From assembly GCA_024195265.1 (NCBI GenBank), contig JAJLRJ010000008.1, positions 21,434,958-21,498,957 of the forward strand: a stretch of 64,000 nt of DNA, given 5' to 3'. Position numbers and translations under genes: made by a program. Each line of letters begins with the position of its first letter. The first letter of the stretch is position 1. Shown piece after piece: positions 1-10,918 of the stretch. The notes under the pieces are model-generated. The model was given only the letters and a program-made list of their open reading frames with translations. It ran no database searches and was not told the origin of the DNA. The DNA comes from Dendrophyllia cribrosa (lineage: Eukaryota > Cnidaria > Anthozoa > Scleractinia > Dendrophylliidae).

Positions 1-390
1 AAATCGATACTCACTCACCCAGACTCCTTAATTGCTATTGATTATTATTGATTTTTATAGATAATCAATAACTGATCGTGCAATGTAAAAACCCGCGTTT
101 CAAGGCATTTGAGATCAATTTGGCGACTGTTACCTTGATTCCCCGGCGGCCTCAACGGAAGATGTCAAAGCAATTAGAGGTCGCAATCTTAATCTCTCTA
201 TTAATAAGCTTCGCGTATAAAGCAAACAGGAAATGTAAGCTTGTCGTCTGCCGTTTGCCGTCCTATAGTGCATAAAAGCAGGTCTCGTCGCGTACAAATA
301 CGGAGGCTGCCGTGACTATCCCTGCCGTTTGCGGGTAAAAATTATGCAATGCTTAATCTCTCTAATGTGGTACATGTAGTTATAAACCCA
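1..390. other. Non-coding repeat-derived DNA
   Basis: No gene is visible. The first 75 bases contain repeated ATTGATT words that recur at about 6840-7010, and the stretch 205-340 (beginning near GCAAACAGGAAATG) resembles 6420-6545. The material on both sides of the MITE/LTR insertion therefore looks like a diverged direct duplication of one repeat. The short open frames here have no recognisable protein features. Confidence 0.5.
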
Positions 391-516
391 TTAAGTAAGG
401 CTCCACATAAGAACTACAGTAAACTTCATTGTTCCGCGGCATTGGCTCTTGCTCACATAGAATGTTTTTGATTTCAAGAATAGGAGAGGAGCTAATGGTT
501 TATAATTATATTTCAG

Positions 517-680
517 CGCCAGCAGGCAGTGCCTGCGGCATTGTGTTACTAATGTATGCGCACGCATGTTTTCTCCTCTCGTGTTATTCTGTGCGGCCAT
601 CTTGTTGTACGAACGTTTGGTTGTTATTAAAGCTGTTAGTGTTCCTTCGTTGTGACGTTCCTGTCTCTTCAATACTGGCG
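517..680 (+). repeat. 5' LTR, 164 bp
   Basis: By eye this is identical over 164 bp to 5907-6070. It begins CGCCAG and ends CTGGCG, a 6-bp inverted repeat replacing the usual TG...CA ends. The trinucleotide CAG flanks the whole element on both sides (514-516 and 6071-6073) and may be the target duplication. A primer-binding site starts at the very next base. Confidence 0.93.
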
Positions 681-693
681 TGGTGGCAGCGAC
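681..693 (+). other. Minus-strand primer-binding site, tRNA-Leu type
   Basis: TGGTGGCAGCG directly abuts the 5' LTR. Its first 11 bases are the reverse complement of CGCTGCCA plus CCA, the 3' end of the common metazoan tRNA-Leu. Position and leading TGG fit a retrotransposon primer site; the tRNA identity is inferred from general knowledge of tRNA sequences. Confidence 0.65.
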
Positions 694-838
694 TACTTAT
701 CCACGTCCGGAGAGCCAGATAGCCGTCTCGCTGATCCAAGCAACAACGAGTCTACCTATTCTGTGGTCGAGTGAACTCTGAACAGTCATCTCAACTTAAG
801 GAAAGTATCACTTCACTGTTCCTTTATATTGCTACAGC

Positions 839-3800
839 ATGAATTCAAATAGAGCTCCTAAGCAATGGTCCCTCACAAAGAACGAGTCTATTACAACATT
901 CGAAGCTTGGAGGCAGAATCTTCAGTATTCCCTCTCCCTGGACGCTAATTTCGCACCTTTTTTAGCGGACAATTTTACGTGGCAGAAAAAGTCTCCAGCT
1001 GCCCCCCATAGAGGACTCACTCCTGATGGGGAAGACGTCCCAACTACTCGCCGACGTACCGCCTTTCAGAAAAACTTACATCTCGAACTCATGTTAGGAC
1101 AAATCGCAAACTTTTGCCCTATTATTTCACGCAATACTATCGTGAAAAATTCCACATCCATCAACTCCATTTGGCAAGCAATAAGGGCCCACTATGGCTT
1201 CCAGTCTACTGGTGCACACTTCCTAGATTTCTCCAACATAAAGCTCGAAGTTGATGAACGTCCTGAAGACTTATTCCAGCGGTTAATGTCCTTCACCGAA
1301 GATAATCTGCTTGTTGCCAATAGCAACATAACCCACCATGGCGAAACCGTTTCAGTTGATGAGGAACTGACCCCCACACTTGAAAACATGGTGGTTTTAA
1401 CATGGTTAAGACTCATCCATACCGAGCTACCCGGTCTCATAAAGCAGCGTTACGGTACAGAGTTAAGAGCCAGGACACTAGCTTCTTTGAAACCTGAAAT
1501 CTCTCAAGCGCTAGAGTCTCTCCTCGAGGAGCTCCGCACCGCCGCTGACACCAAAGTACTACGCACCACTGCCTCGAGGTTCAGACAGCCTCCACCTCGC
1601 CCGTCTTACAAACCGTCCCCCCAACCATGGCCTGCAAACAAGCGACCAAAGTCCTGTCCATTATGTAAACAAGCAGGTCGCAATGACCAACACTTTCTAA
1701 GCGCTTGCTCGTATTTACCTCCAGAGGACCGTTCTTACCTGTCTCGATCTCGCTTTACGTCTACCCTTGACGACGAGGAACCCGATTACACAGATTATGC
1801 GCCCTCACCCTTCCCCGAAGAAGATGACCACCCACCACGTACCTCAGCACGTTCAGTCTCGCGTCGCGTCAGTACTAAGCAGTCACCCCACTTCAAGGCT
1901 TTCTACAAGCATCACCCGTTACAACTCACCCTCGACACAGGTGCGGAGACTAGTATGATCAAATCTTCTGTGGCCTGTTCGATCGGCGCTACCATTGAAA
2001 AGTCCTCCCAACAAGCATTGCAAGCCGACGGTATGACTCCCTTAACTGTAGTTGGCGAGACTCGTCTCATCTTATCCCGAGCAGACAAACAACTCACTCT
2101 CGATGCCCTCGTTGTTGATGACTTAGACGTAGATGTTCTTGCTGGCACACCCTTTCTCATTACCAACGACATCACCGTTCGCCCTGCAAAGTGCCAAGTA
2201 CGTATTCAAGACTCAGAAATCATCCACTATGAGCTTACTGGTGACCCAACCACTGCCTCCCATGCTGTGCGGCGCGCGCAAAGTTACATCCTACGCGCTT
2301 CCTCGTCCGCGACTGTTGTTTGGCCTGGTGAGTACGTGGAGCTGGACGTCCCCTCTGACCTAGGAGAAGATTGTGTACTCGCCCTCCAACCACGTACAGA
2401 CACCCCCATATCAAAGCATACCAAATCCCCCTGTATTTGGCCTGAGCCCCAAATCCTGGAAGCCGTCGGAACCAAAATCCGTTTAGTCAACACGTCTGAT
2501 GAACCTAAAGCTATCGGCCGCCACGCGCACCTCAGCCAGGTTCTACCGACCGCGGCCATACCGTCACCGACCACCACCTCAGCACCCACCAATCAGACGC
2601 AACCCGCACAGCCCAAGAGTTCCCCACCCTTCTCGTCTACCGTATCCGTAGACCCTGACAACTTACTGTCAGAAGATATCCGCTTGAAGTTCCGACAGTT
2701 GTTGCAGACATACGATAGCGTCTTTGATCCTGACATAAGTGGTTATAACGGCTCGGCTGGACCCATTCAAGCAATAGTGAATATTGGTCCTGTACAGCCC
2801 CCTCAACGGAAAGGACGCGTTCCTCAGTACTCCCGCAGCCAACTATTAGAGCTCCAAGCTAAGTTCGACGAGCTTGAACAAGCCAAGGTCTTCCGTCGCC
2901 CAGAAGACCTCGGCATAACTGTCGAATACCTTAACCCTTCATTCCTGGTCAAAAAGCCCTCCGGTGGTCACCGACTCGTGACTGCATTTGCTGACGTTGC
3001 ACGGTACAGTAAACCTCAACCATCACTAATGCCAGACGTCGACACAACCCTGCGCACCATCGCTCCCTGGCACTACATGATCAAAACTGATCTCACTCGA
3101 GCATTCTATCAGATCCCTCTCTCTCAGTCTTCTCTGAAGTACTGTGGTGTAGCAACACCATTCAAAGGAATCCGGGTATACACAAGATCAGCAATGGGGA
3201 TGCCTGGCTCGGAGACCGCTCTTGAAGAAATGATGTGTCGCGTTCTGGGAGACTTGATTCAAGAAGGCTGTGTGGCTAAACTCGCTGACGACCTCTACTG
3301 CGGCGGCGATACTCCTGAAGCACTTCTAACTAACTGGAGACGGGTACTTGAGGCCCTCGACAACTGTAACCTTCGTCTGTCTCCTACGAAGACCGTCATT
3401 TGTCCAATGTCTACCACCATCCTTGGCTGGATATGGTCCCAAGGCACACTATCAGCTAGCCCTCATCGCATCGCCGTCTTGGCAGCATGTCCTCCTCCCC
3501 AAACTGTGAAAGGCCTGCGGTCTTTTATCGGTGCCTATAAAGTCCTCAGTCGCGTGCTGCCTAACTGCTCAGATGTAATTGATCCCCTCGAGTACGCCCT
3601 CACCGGCCTTCAGTCTACCGACAAACTACTGTGGGATGAGAACCTAACCTTCAGGTTCAAGACTGCACAGGAGTCCCTATCTAAACACAAATCTATAGTT
3701 CTCCCTCGCCCATCAGATACGCTCTGGATAGTCACGGATGGATCCGTCACCAAGAGAGGCCTCGGTGCTACATTGTATGTCTCGCGTGACAATCACCTTC

Positions 3801-5791
3801 ACTTAGCCGGCTTCTTCAGTGCCAAACTTCGCAAACACCAAGTGACTTGGCTTCCCTGCGAAGTTGAAGCACTATGCATTGCTGCCGCCGTCAAGCACTT
3901 CTCTCCTTTCATCATTCAGTCGCAGCATCCCACATCTGTATTAACTGATAGTAAACCCTGCGTTCAGGCCATCGACAAACTGTGCCGAGGCGAATTCTCG
4001 GCAAGTCCTCGAGTGACTTCCTTCCTAACAACTGTCAGCCGTTACCAAGTCAGTCTACAACACTTGGCTGGAAAGGCTAACTTACCGTCCGACTTCATGA
4101 GCCGCAACGCGCCCGACTGCAACGAGCCCAATTGCCAGATCTGCAACTTTGTCCACGAAATGGAAGACTCCGTTGTGCGAAGCGTCTCGATCCAGGACAT
4201 CCTCGACAATAAGTCTAACCTCCCATTTACTACCAGATCAGCCTGGTTGCAGATCCAAAACGATTGTCCTGACCTTCGCAGAGTTCACGCCCATCTTAAA
4301 CAAGGCACTCGCCCGTCAAAGAAACTAACTAACATTCGTGACGTTAAGCGCTATCTCAGCTGCACCTCCATTGCTAGAGACGGCGTTCTCGTAGTCAAAC
4401 ACTCTCCACCATTCCTTCCAGTTACCGAAGCAATCGTCGTTCCCCGGTCCGTTCTGGATGGCCTCCTTACCGCCCTCCACATTAAGCTTAACCACCCATC
4501 CCGCCACCAATTCCAACTGGTGCTCCAACGTCAGTTCTTCGCTCTGGATATGAACGACGCCATTTCCCGCGTGACATCTGCCTGTCACACATGTGCCTCC
4601 CTACTGACGTTTCCGAACTCACTGGTGTCTCAGTCGTCTGACGACCCCCCTGAAGTCGTGGGCGTCTCCTTCGCCGCGGACGTCATCAAGCGTAATCGTC
4701 AGTTGATCCTTGTGCTTCGAGAATGCACCACATCCTTTACTGCATCTTGCTTGATACGCGACGAGAAGCATGATACCCTCCGTGATGCCCTCACACAATT
4801 AATCATTGGTCTACACCCACTCGATGGCCCAAGAGCGATTATACGTGTAGATCCCGCTCCTGGCTTTAAGTCCATGTGTAACAACGACTCACTCAAACAC
4901 CTCAACGTCACAATCGAGGTCGGTCGTGTTAAGAATAAGAACAAGAACCCCGTTGCCGAGAAGGCTGTCCGCGAGCTTGAAGAAGAACTCATTCGCCAAG
5001 AACCTGGTGGAAAACCAGTAAGCGAAGTTGGTCTCTCTCTTGCCACTGCACGCCTGAACTCTCGTCTTCGTCTCCCTGGCCTATCATCGCGCGAGTTGTG
5101 GACTCAGCGCAACCAATTCACTCATGAACAGTTGCCCCTGTCTGATTACCAACTCATACTCGATAAACACAATCATCGTGCCATTAACCATGCCTTTAGT
5201 GAGAAGTCCAAGAACCCTCGTGGTCTCGTCCCAACCACGCATCCTCTCCTAGTCGGAGACATTGTCTACCTTGTCTCAGACAAGGACAAGTCCCGTGCTC
5301 GTGATCGCTATATTGTCGTTTCCGTCGACCCCCCTTGGTGTTTCGTGAAGAAGTTTAGTGGCTCACAACTCAGAGCTACTTCCTACAAAGTCAAGTTGTC
5401 TGAGTGCTACTCCGTGCCTCCCTCCGTTATAGTGTCCAACCACCATGGTCTTCCCGCCACTCGAGGCAAGTACAACGAGCCTTCTGCCGTAACCCCCGCT
5501 GTGCCTCCAGCCCCAGTACACCCAGGGCTACCCCCTCCGGCGCCGTCTGAGCTTATCACCGTGCCATCTGACGAGGACCAATTCACTTCCTTCTCCAGTG
5601 ACGACTCTACACCTGATGCCCCCATTCGCATACCTTCTCCACCCGTTGTAGAAGAGGAGTCTAGCACCGGCCTCACAACCCCAGATCAACCCATGTGGTC
5701 CTCTCCCGGTTCATCTCCAGTACCTCCTGGCCCAAGACCCCAAAGACAGCGTAGACCTCCTCCATACCTCAATGACTATGTTAGATTTTAG
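839..5791 (+). CDS. Ty3/Gypsy-like Gag-Pol polyprotein, intact
   Basis: A single 1650-aa frame encodes all retrotransposon functions. The gag-like part (about residues 1-330) holds a C-X2-C-X8-H-X4-C zinc-binding motif near residue 272. An aspartic protease follows with DTGAETS near 365. The reverse transcriptase (about 680-880) has an LADD catalytic box near 814 instead of the usual YVDD/FVDD. RNase H starts near 964 (VTDGS). The integrase has an HHCC zinc domain near 1212 and a catalytic triad spaced D-56-D-35-E (about 1278-1373). Protease-RT-RNaseH-integrase is the Ty3 order, not the Copia order. The Pro/Ser-rich tail shows no evident chromodomain. There is no stop or frameshift, so the copy is potentially active. 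The clade within Ty3 is not assigned. Confidence 0.92.
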   Translation: MNSNRAPKQWSLTKNESITTFEAWRQNLQYSLSLDANFAPFLADNFTWQKKSPAAPHRGLTPDGEDVPTTRRRTAFQKNLHLELMLGQIANFCPIISRNTIVKNSTSINSIWQAIRAHYGFQSTGAHFLDFSNIKLEVDERPEDLFQRLMSFTEDNLLVANSNITHHGETVSVDEELTPTLENMVVLTWLRLIHTELPGLIKQRYGTELRARTLASLKPEISQALESLLEELRTAADTKVLRTTASRFRQPPPRPSYKPSPQPWPANKRPKSCPLCKQAGRNDQHFLSACSYLPPEDRSYLSRSRFTSTLDDEEPDYTDYAPSPFPEEDDHPPRTSARSVSRRVSTKQSPHFKAFYKHHPLQLTLDTGAETSMIKSSVACSIGATIEKSSQQALQADGMTPLTVVGETRLILSRADKQLTLDALVVDDLDVDVLAGTPFLITNDITVRPAKCQVRIQDSEIIHYELTGDPTTASHAVRRAQSYILRASSSATVVWPGEYVELDVPSDLGEDCVLALQPRTDTPISKHTKSPCIWPEPQILEAVGTKIRLVNTSDEPKAIGRHAHLSQVLPTAAIPSPTTTSAPTNQTQPAQPKSSPPFSSTVSVDPDNLLSEDIRLKFRQLLQTYDSVFDPDISGYNGSAGPIQAIVNIGPVQPPQRKGRVPQYSRSQLLELQAKFDELEQAKVFRRPEDLGITVEYLNPSFLVKKPSGGHRLVTAFADVARYSKPQPSLMPDVDTTLRTIAPWHYMIKTDLTRAFYQIPLSQSSLKYCGVATPFKGIRVYTRSAMGMPGSETALEEMMCRVLGDLIQEGCVAKLADDLYCGGDTPEALLTNWRRVLEALDNCNLRLSPTKTVICPMSTTILGWIWSQGTLSASPHRIAVLAACPPPQTVKGLRSFIGAYKVLSRVLPNCSDVIDPLEYALTGLQSTDKLLWDENLTFRFKTAQESLSKHKSIVLPRPSDTLWIVTDGSVTKRGLGATLYVSRDNHLHLAGFFSAKLRKHQVTWLPCEVEALCIAAAVKHFSPFIIQSQHPTSVLTDSKPCVQAIDKLCRGEFSASPRVTSFLTTVSRYQVSLQHLAGKANLPSDFMSRNAPDCNEPNCQICNFVHEMEDSVVRSVSIQDILDNKSNLPFTTRSAWLQIQNDCPDLRRVHAHLKQGTRPSKKLTNIRDVKRYLSCTSIARDGVLVVKHSPPFLPVTEAIVVPRSVLDGLLTALHIKLNHPSRHQFQLVLQRQFFALDMNDAISRVTSACHTCASLLTFPNSLVSQSSDDPPEVVGVSFAADVIKRNRQLILVLRECTTSFTASCLIRDEKHDTLRDALTQLIIGLHPLDGPRAIIRVDPAPGFKSMCNNDSLKHLNVTIEVGRVKNKNKNPVAEKAVRELEEELIRQEPGGKPVSEVGLSLATARLNSRLRLPGLSSRELWTQRNQFTHEQLPLSDYQLILDKHNHRAINHAFSEKSKNPRGLVPTTHPLLVGDIVYLVSDKDKSRARDRYIVVSVDPPWCFVKKFSGSQLRATSYKVKLSECYSVPPSVIVSNHHGLPATRGKYNEPSAVTPAVPPAPVHPGLPPPAPSELITVPSDEDQFTSFSSDDSTPDAPIRIPSPPVVEEESSTGLTTPDQPMWSSPGSSPVPPGPRPQRQRRPPPYLNDYVRF

Positions 5792-5890
5792 CCTGTATGT
5801 GGCACCTCTGCGGTTTGGTGTTAGATTCTCATTTTTATAACGTACTTTCAGTCCTTCGGACAGAGACATTGTTAGCTCGCATTATTTTAC

Positions 5891-5906
5891 ATGGAAGAAG
5901 AGGTTA
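5891..5906 (+). other. Polypurine tract
   Basis: A purine-rich run (GGAAGAAGAGG) ends just before the 3' LTR, where plus-strand synthesis of an LTR retrotransposon is primed. The assignment rests on position and composition. Confidence 0.6.
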
Positions 5907-6070
5907 CGCCAGCAGGCAGTGCCTGCGGCATTGTGTTACTAATGTATGCGCACGCATGTTTTCTCCTCTCGTGTTATTCTGTGCGGCCATCTTGTTGTAC
6001 GAACGTTTGGTTGTTATTAAAGCTGTTAGTGTTCCTTCGTTGTGACGTTCCTGTCTCTTCAATACTGGCG
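5907..6070 (+). repeat. 3' LTR, 164 bp
   Basis: Identical by eye to the 5' LTR, implying very recent insertion because LTRs are identical when they integrate. It contains TTATTAAAG and downstream T-rich sequence that could serve promoter or processing functions, which is not shown. The host MITE resumes directly after CAG at 6073. Confidence 0.93.
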
Positions 6071-6406
6071 CAGTATAAAAATAAAGAATATCCATTTGCG
6101 TCAGATAAATTTTAGGAAATGTTCGTGCTTAACCAATCAAAATAGCAGAAGACAATAGCTAATAATTTTTCTTCTTTGACGAAGTTCCTCAAATACAATT
6201 TCTTTAAAAATTTGCATGTTTTGCGATTGGGTCTTAAATTACATAAAACCTTTAAAAAATCAAACAAAATGCACCTTGAAACCTAACTTTTTAGCGGTCT
6301 TTTTGAGTCTAGGCCAATGAGATCGCTAGTTGTAACAATGAAAAAAGTTGGCATTTCATCGTGCATTGCCATTAGCACTTTCCTTCTTATGCGGATCATT
6401 ACTTAA

Positions 6407-7847
6407 AAACCATCGCGTGTACCGCAAACGGGAAATGTAAACTTGCCGACTCTGCCACAAGCCGTTACAAAATATGTGAAAGCAGGTCTTCTCGCGTTGA
6501 AAACGGCAGCTACCTTGACCATCTCTGCCGTTCTTGTGACGTTCTCATTCTCGTTCCGTTCTTTCTCTGTCCGCCTTGCAGACACTTCGCTATGACAGAC
6601 ATCCTGTTATCCTGGCAAATATAACTTCACGGTGCTAAAAATGTAACTCCCTCTATAATACGAAATACTAAATTCTGTCTGCGTGCCAGATCGATATACA
6701 ATTAAATAGGTAATAAAATGTTGTTGTTCAGTTAATTTTGTTGTTGTAATTTATTTATTCTTTTTACAAAAGCGAACTTTTGTCACAAATCAGAACAATA
6801 ACGCTTTATTAGGGCATTTATTGGAATCGAAAACAGAGATTTTAGTTTTCAATGAAAATCAATATTAATCAATAGAAATCAATGATAATCAATGAAAATC
6901 AATACTCACTCAACTCCAAGGCATTGATTTTTATTGATTTCCAATACCAATCAATTAATTGGTATTGATTATTATTGATTGTTATTGATTATATTGATTA
7001 TTGCTTTTCATTGATTGGTACCGCCGGGTATGAGTCGGGCTAGCCCGGTTAGCCAAGATGACTTTCAGCCCGGTATTACATAAAGCGAGCCAGCCCGGGC
7101 GACAACTAAATTTAGCAACAACGGTTTTGGCTGAAAGTTGTTGTTTTGAAAATGGCGCAAAGTTAGAATGTTTCAATTAAGGATTTTTTCTGCATTTTAG
7201 CTCATTTACTTCGTCCTTATGCACTCTTGTGTACCTCTTTATCATTTAAAGAGAAAAAGGGCTATTTACAGGCGAGCAGGTTTGCTCAGAGGCAATTTTT
7301 GGTGCTGTCCCGGTTAGCTGGGCTGGCCCGGTAAACACGATTACATGGAAAATTTTCAGCCCGGGTTAGCCAGGATCCCGGCATCGCAATACTGGGATCC
7401 CAAGTAACCTGGCTGGCCCAGTTGTCATATAATCACAAAGTTGATTTTTGTTGCGTTTAACAAGCGTGCCGAGATCTCGGCAAATCGGGCCAGCTTGGCT
7501 AACCGGGCCATGAAATTTCCATCCTTTGGGAATAAAACACTAATTTATGCAAACCATTTCTATCGTTTCTGTCCACCAACATGGCTGCTGTGAAAACCAT
7601 CTAACTGTACCTTAAGGATCTATATAGAGGACGTCACACTTGTTGGGGGATCATGGGTAATCAGGGCAAACATGCCGCCAAATATGATGTTTGTATGGGA
7701 ATCGAGCATACAGACATACCAGGAAGAAAAATTTACCCATAAAATCTGAGGAGTTAAGCTGTGTTAGAAAGCATGCACTTATTTTTTGTGTTTTCCAGAC
7801 ATTTGTCTTTTGTCTGTAAACTTTTTAATCCATTTTATTTACAAATG
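6407..7847. other. Non-coding DNA with ATTGATT and AGCCCGG repeats
   Basis: No convincing coding region is visible. 6410-6560 resembles 205-340. 6836-7015 is a low-complexity stretch of ATTGATT/AATCAAT words in both orientations. 7021-7520 contains many short palindromic variants of GCCAGCCCGG/CCGGGCTGGC, probably a degenerate dispersed element. The rest is AT-rich with no recognisable features. Confidence 0.5.
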
Positions 7848-8171
7848 AGGCCATCCCCATAAAATGTTTCGTTTCCCATCGCTGGACCGACCCTCTGTCT
7901 GACAAGCAAAATTTTACTTTTTAAACATGTGGTCAAGACTTTATTTTGAATATAAATCTTTTGTATTTAATTTATTAGCCTCCATTGTAGATGAGGAGTA
8001 ATATAAATTTGGATTTGGAAAACATTGGCAATCAAAAGCACCCATGTAACCAGGCCTTCTTACTTAGCATCCAGGCTTTTTCTGGACTCAGGCTCCCTTG
8101 GTCAATTTTCTTTTTTTTATGCCTGCCCGACCAACCCACTTTCATTCATTCATTCATTTTTGCCATATAAC

Positions 8172-8254
<83 letters not shown>

Positions 8255-8309
8255 ATAATTCACAAGAGCGAAGGCGATGGGAAACGAAACATTTTATGGG
8301 GATGGCCTG
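7848..8309. mobile_element. MITE-like element with about 35-bp inverted repeats
   Basis: AGGCCATCCCCATAAAATG at the left pairs with its reverse complement at about 8275-8308, with one mismatch over about 35 bases. The interior is AT-rich and holds a long TA microsatellite. No clear target duplication was seen, so the element class is open. Confidence 0.55.
8174..8252. repeat. (TA)n microsatellite
   Basis: About 75 bases of uninterrupted TA dinucleotides ending in a few AAT units. The Tyr-Ile open frames across it are artefacts of the repeat. Confidence 0.97.
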
Positions 8310-9028
8310 AAAGGAAAAGAAAAAGGCTACTTTAAATTATCGCATGCTTTCTGAGAAAGCCTAACAAGCATGACATCCTCTATTAACCTTGTTTAGTTAT
8401 AATTTTTGAATAAAATTTAAGCATTCTTGTTTTTCATTTAACCTGCACCCTGCATATCAACAGAAACATGAAGGCCATTAGATTTCCATTTTCCTTGTTT
8501 GTTTGATCACACATTTCTGCCATAACAGTTGAGTGTTTGGGACAAAAACTAGATTGGTATTCGCGGTCCAACTTAATTTTTTAGTCCACTAGCAAATTTT
8601 TGCTAGTAAGATTTTTTACTAGCAAACCTAGAAAGGTCACTTGCTCTTTTTTTTGCAGTCATTTTTGCTTTTGATGACTCTGAAAATAAGAATGTACACA
8701 ACTTTTCATCTTTTAGTAACATAGGACTATACTTTTTCGTGTAAAATATTGTAAATTTTAAGATAGAGGGCCACTGGTTTTTCAGTGAAAACTGTTTATT
8801 TGACTTACTTACTTCCTTACTTACTTTTATACTGTTAATTTTGTGGTCTTCTTTGCCATTGTCCTGTTGTTTCTTTGGCAGCTCGGGGTTGTCGGGCAAG
8901 ACGCTGTCATCATCGGTCACGTTACTTGTAGTCTTAAGAGGTCAAGAGCCTCTTGAAAAAAGTGGTTATTTTAGATGTCACAACAAAAGTGACTCACAAA
9001 GCGTGAAATTCATTATCTTTTGTCATGT
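8310..9028. other. AT-rich non-coding DNA left of the large transposon
   Basis: A 105-codon minus-strand frame (8603-8920) lacks recognisable domains and looks like chance. Short inverted words (ACTAGCAAA / TTTGCTAGT) cluster near 8585-8630. Nothing else can be supported. Confidence 0.4.
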
Positions 9029-9038
9029 TGCTGATTCT
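9029..9038 (+). repeat. Target-site duplication, left copy
   Basis: TGCTGATTCT directly precedes the transposon terminus GGGTGTCTC. The same ten bases directly follow the mirrored terminus at 19,435-19,444. A perfect 10-bp duplication fits insertion by a Mutator-like or Foldback-like transposase. Confidence 0.88.
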
Positions 9039-9041
9039 GGG

Positions 9042-9207
9042 TGTCTCAAAAACTAAGATCTAAGACCTAAGACCCCCACCAAATCTCAAAAACTAAGACC
9101 AAAGACCCCCACGAAATCTCAAAAACTAAAACCAAAGACTCCCACCAAATCTCAAAAGCTAAGATCTAAGACCCCCACCAAATCTCAAAAACTAAGACCT
9201 AAGACAA
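9042..9207. repeat. 33-bp minisatellite, left array
   Basis: About five units of the form CTCAAAAACTAAGACC(T/A)AAGACCCCCACCAAAT. These are the reverse complement of the array at 17,903-19,430, as expected if both are parts of one inverted-repeat pair. Confidence 0.93.
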
Positions 9208-10918
9208 ATACGGTAACTGTTATTTAAATTCCATTCCAATATAATATTGTATACCACAATTTAATTTGATTAGAAAATAGTCAAGACTGTAAAAGCAAAA
9301 TTAGTGTAAACTGCATGATTTACTTGTAATTGATACGCCACCCAGACTGCCATGATTATTCATTGCTATCATGGAGTAAATAGTAAATAAATAAACCAAC
9401 TTTGTTTTCAAACGCATTGCGCACTTGGTTTTACTCCATCTGAAAAATGTTATGGAGCACTTTGTTCCCGTTCCTCGTAAGGATTTTGTTCACGAAGCTG
9501 AAACTGAATGGATTTACCATGTAAACAAAGCAGCAATTCATTAACGACTCGTGATCATTTGCTCATTATACAAATGGAACTTGACCCCCCGTGTTGTTTA
9601 TTTTACTGCTTAGTCAGTTCGGACTGTTGAATGTATGTCTTTCTCGCAAGAAAATGTACTCTTCTGAAATAGGAATCACTTCTTATAGCAGAACATTTGC
9701 GGTATTTTGTTTCAAAATAATATGTAATATAATGTGTAATGCTGTGCTTTTTCGGTAATTTGTGGCTAGAACTTAATTTTCTGGTAAGCCCGTGTGTGAT
9801 AGAAAAATATAATTAGCGCATGGTGTAGTGTATTGACCTTGAGTTCTCTACTCTATAATTTCATCAACACAGAAAGCACTCATTTCATTGTAAATAGTAA
9901 GACATTCTGGTATTTAAAATGATGTGCCGTTAGGTAATACCATGTAATACAAATAGGAATACCAAAATAAAATTATTGTTCTACAGAGGTGGCGGCAACT
10001 TGTTTTGATTTTTGTTCAGGATTCGACGGTTTTTGAATTGCTGTTAAACTAATTCTATGATCATTGAATATTTGCCCAACCCGGTGTCAATTCGCCTCTT
10101 TGCTTTTGCCATTCAAACGATTTCAGTTCTAACTCCAAAGTTACCGACACAAAGCAGTTCTCCGAGGTGAGTGTTGAAACAAGATCAAGTTAAGTTGTTT
10201 GTAAAAGGAGCAAGTTAACTCGATGTGGTGATCTGTCACAAGTCGTTGAAGAATTGCCGCTTTTTTAGCAAATCCATTCTGTTTCAGCTCTGAAAACAAA
10301 ATCCCTAGTCTTCCCTCCTTTTTCCCGCTCATCGCATATCAATTTTTGTGCCGTATCCTTCGTTCCCCACTATCTGAATGCCTGGAACAGGCAACATAAC
10401 ATCTTTCGGACGGGCAGAAGTCAAGTGTCACAAGTAAGCAACGCGCGCCTAAACAAAACATTTTTTAACAGTCATTTCAACAAAAACACTTCAGTGAATT
10501 CACAAACTTTAAGGCAGTGTTCTTTGGTCCAAAATTTGACTGTTTCCTGAGCAGTCTGCATCGGATCGAAATGGAACCAATGAGGGAAGGCCAAGTAAGA
10601 CTTGGCAGCTTTGGATAACAGTTTGTAACTTTTAGTTGAAATTTCCGATTTTTTTCACCAAGAAATGCGTCAAGTAAGTTTTTTACTGATAAGGAATTTT
10701 CTTTTTTCAAGCTAAATTCTCGTTTTAACCGAGAAAATGGTTTTTCAAGCCATGTAAAGGAGCAATATTTAAAATACGTTTTACGGATAAAATATTCTGG
10801 CAAAAAAGTGCATTTAAATTCAAGTAGAAGTGATCCTAACTCCAAAATTTGACTGTTTCCCGAGCAGTCTGCATCGGATAGAAATGAACCAATCAGGAAA
10901 GGTGAACTAAGTCTTGTA
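9208..10918. other. Interior of the large transposon, no recognised gene
   Basis: Mostly AT-rich. Minus-strand frames of 63 and 122 codons (10,141-10,332 and 10,477-10,845) show no known domain. A sequence of about 75 bp containing TTTGACTGTTTCC near 10,528-10,600 recurs as a diverged direct copy at 10,838-10,912. A decayed transposase could hide here but cannot be shown by eye. Confidence 0.4.

Larger units (their letters stand above)
391..6406. mobile_element. MITE with TTAA ends (copy 1), split by an LTR retrotransposon
   Basis: The element starts TTAAGTAAGGCTCCACATAAG and ends with a near reverse complement at 6386-6406, giving about 21-bp terminal inverted repeats flanked by TTAA. Without the LTR element it is about 460 bp. 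A second copy without the insertion lies at 51,787-52,252 and aligns along its whole length. TTAA targets are typical of piggyBac-type and Sola3 transposons, but no transposase is present, so the superfamily is inferred. Confidence 0.7.

Noticed and set aside
391..722. Short overlapping frames on both strands across the 5' LTR (repeated at 5,797-6,115)
   Set aside because: They recur only because the LTR is duplicated; there are no protein features.
8025..8310. Tyr-Ile repeat frames
   Set aside because: They are translation of the TA microsatellite.
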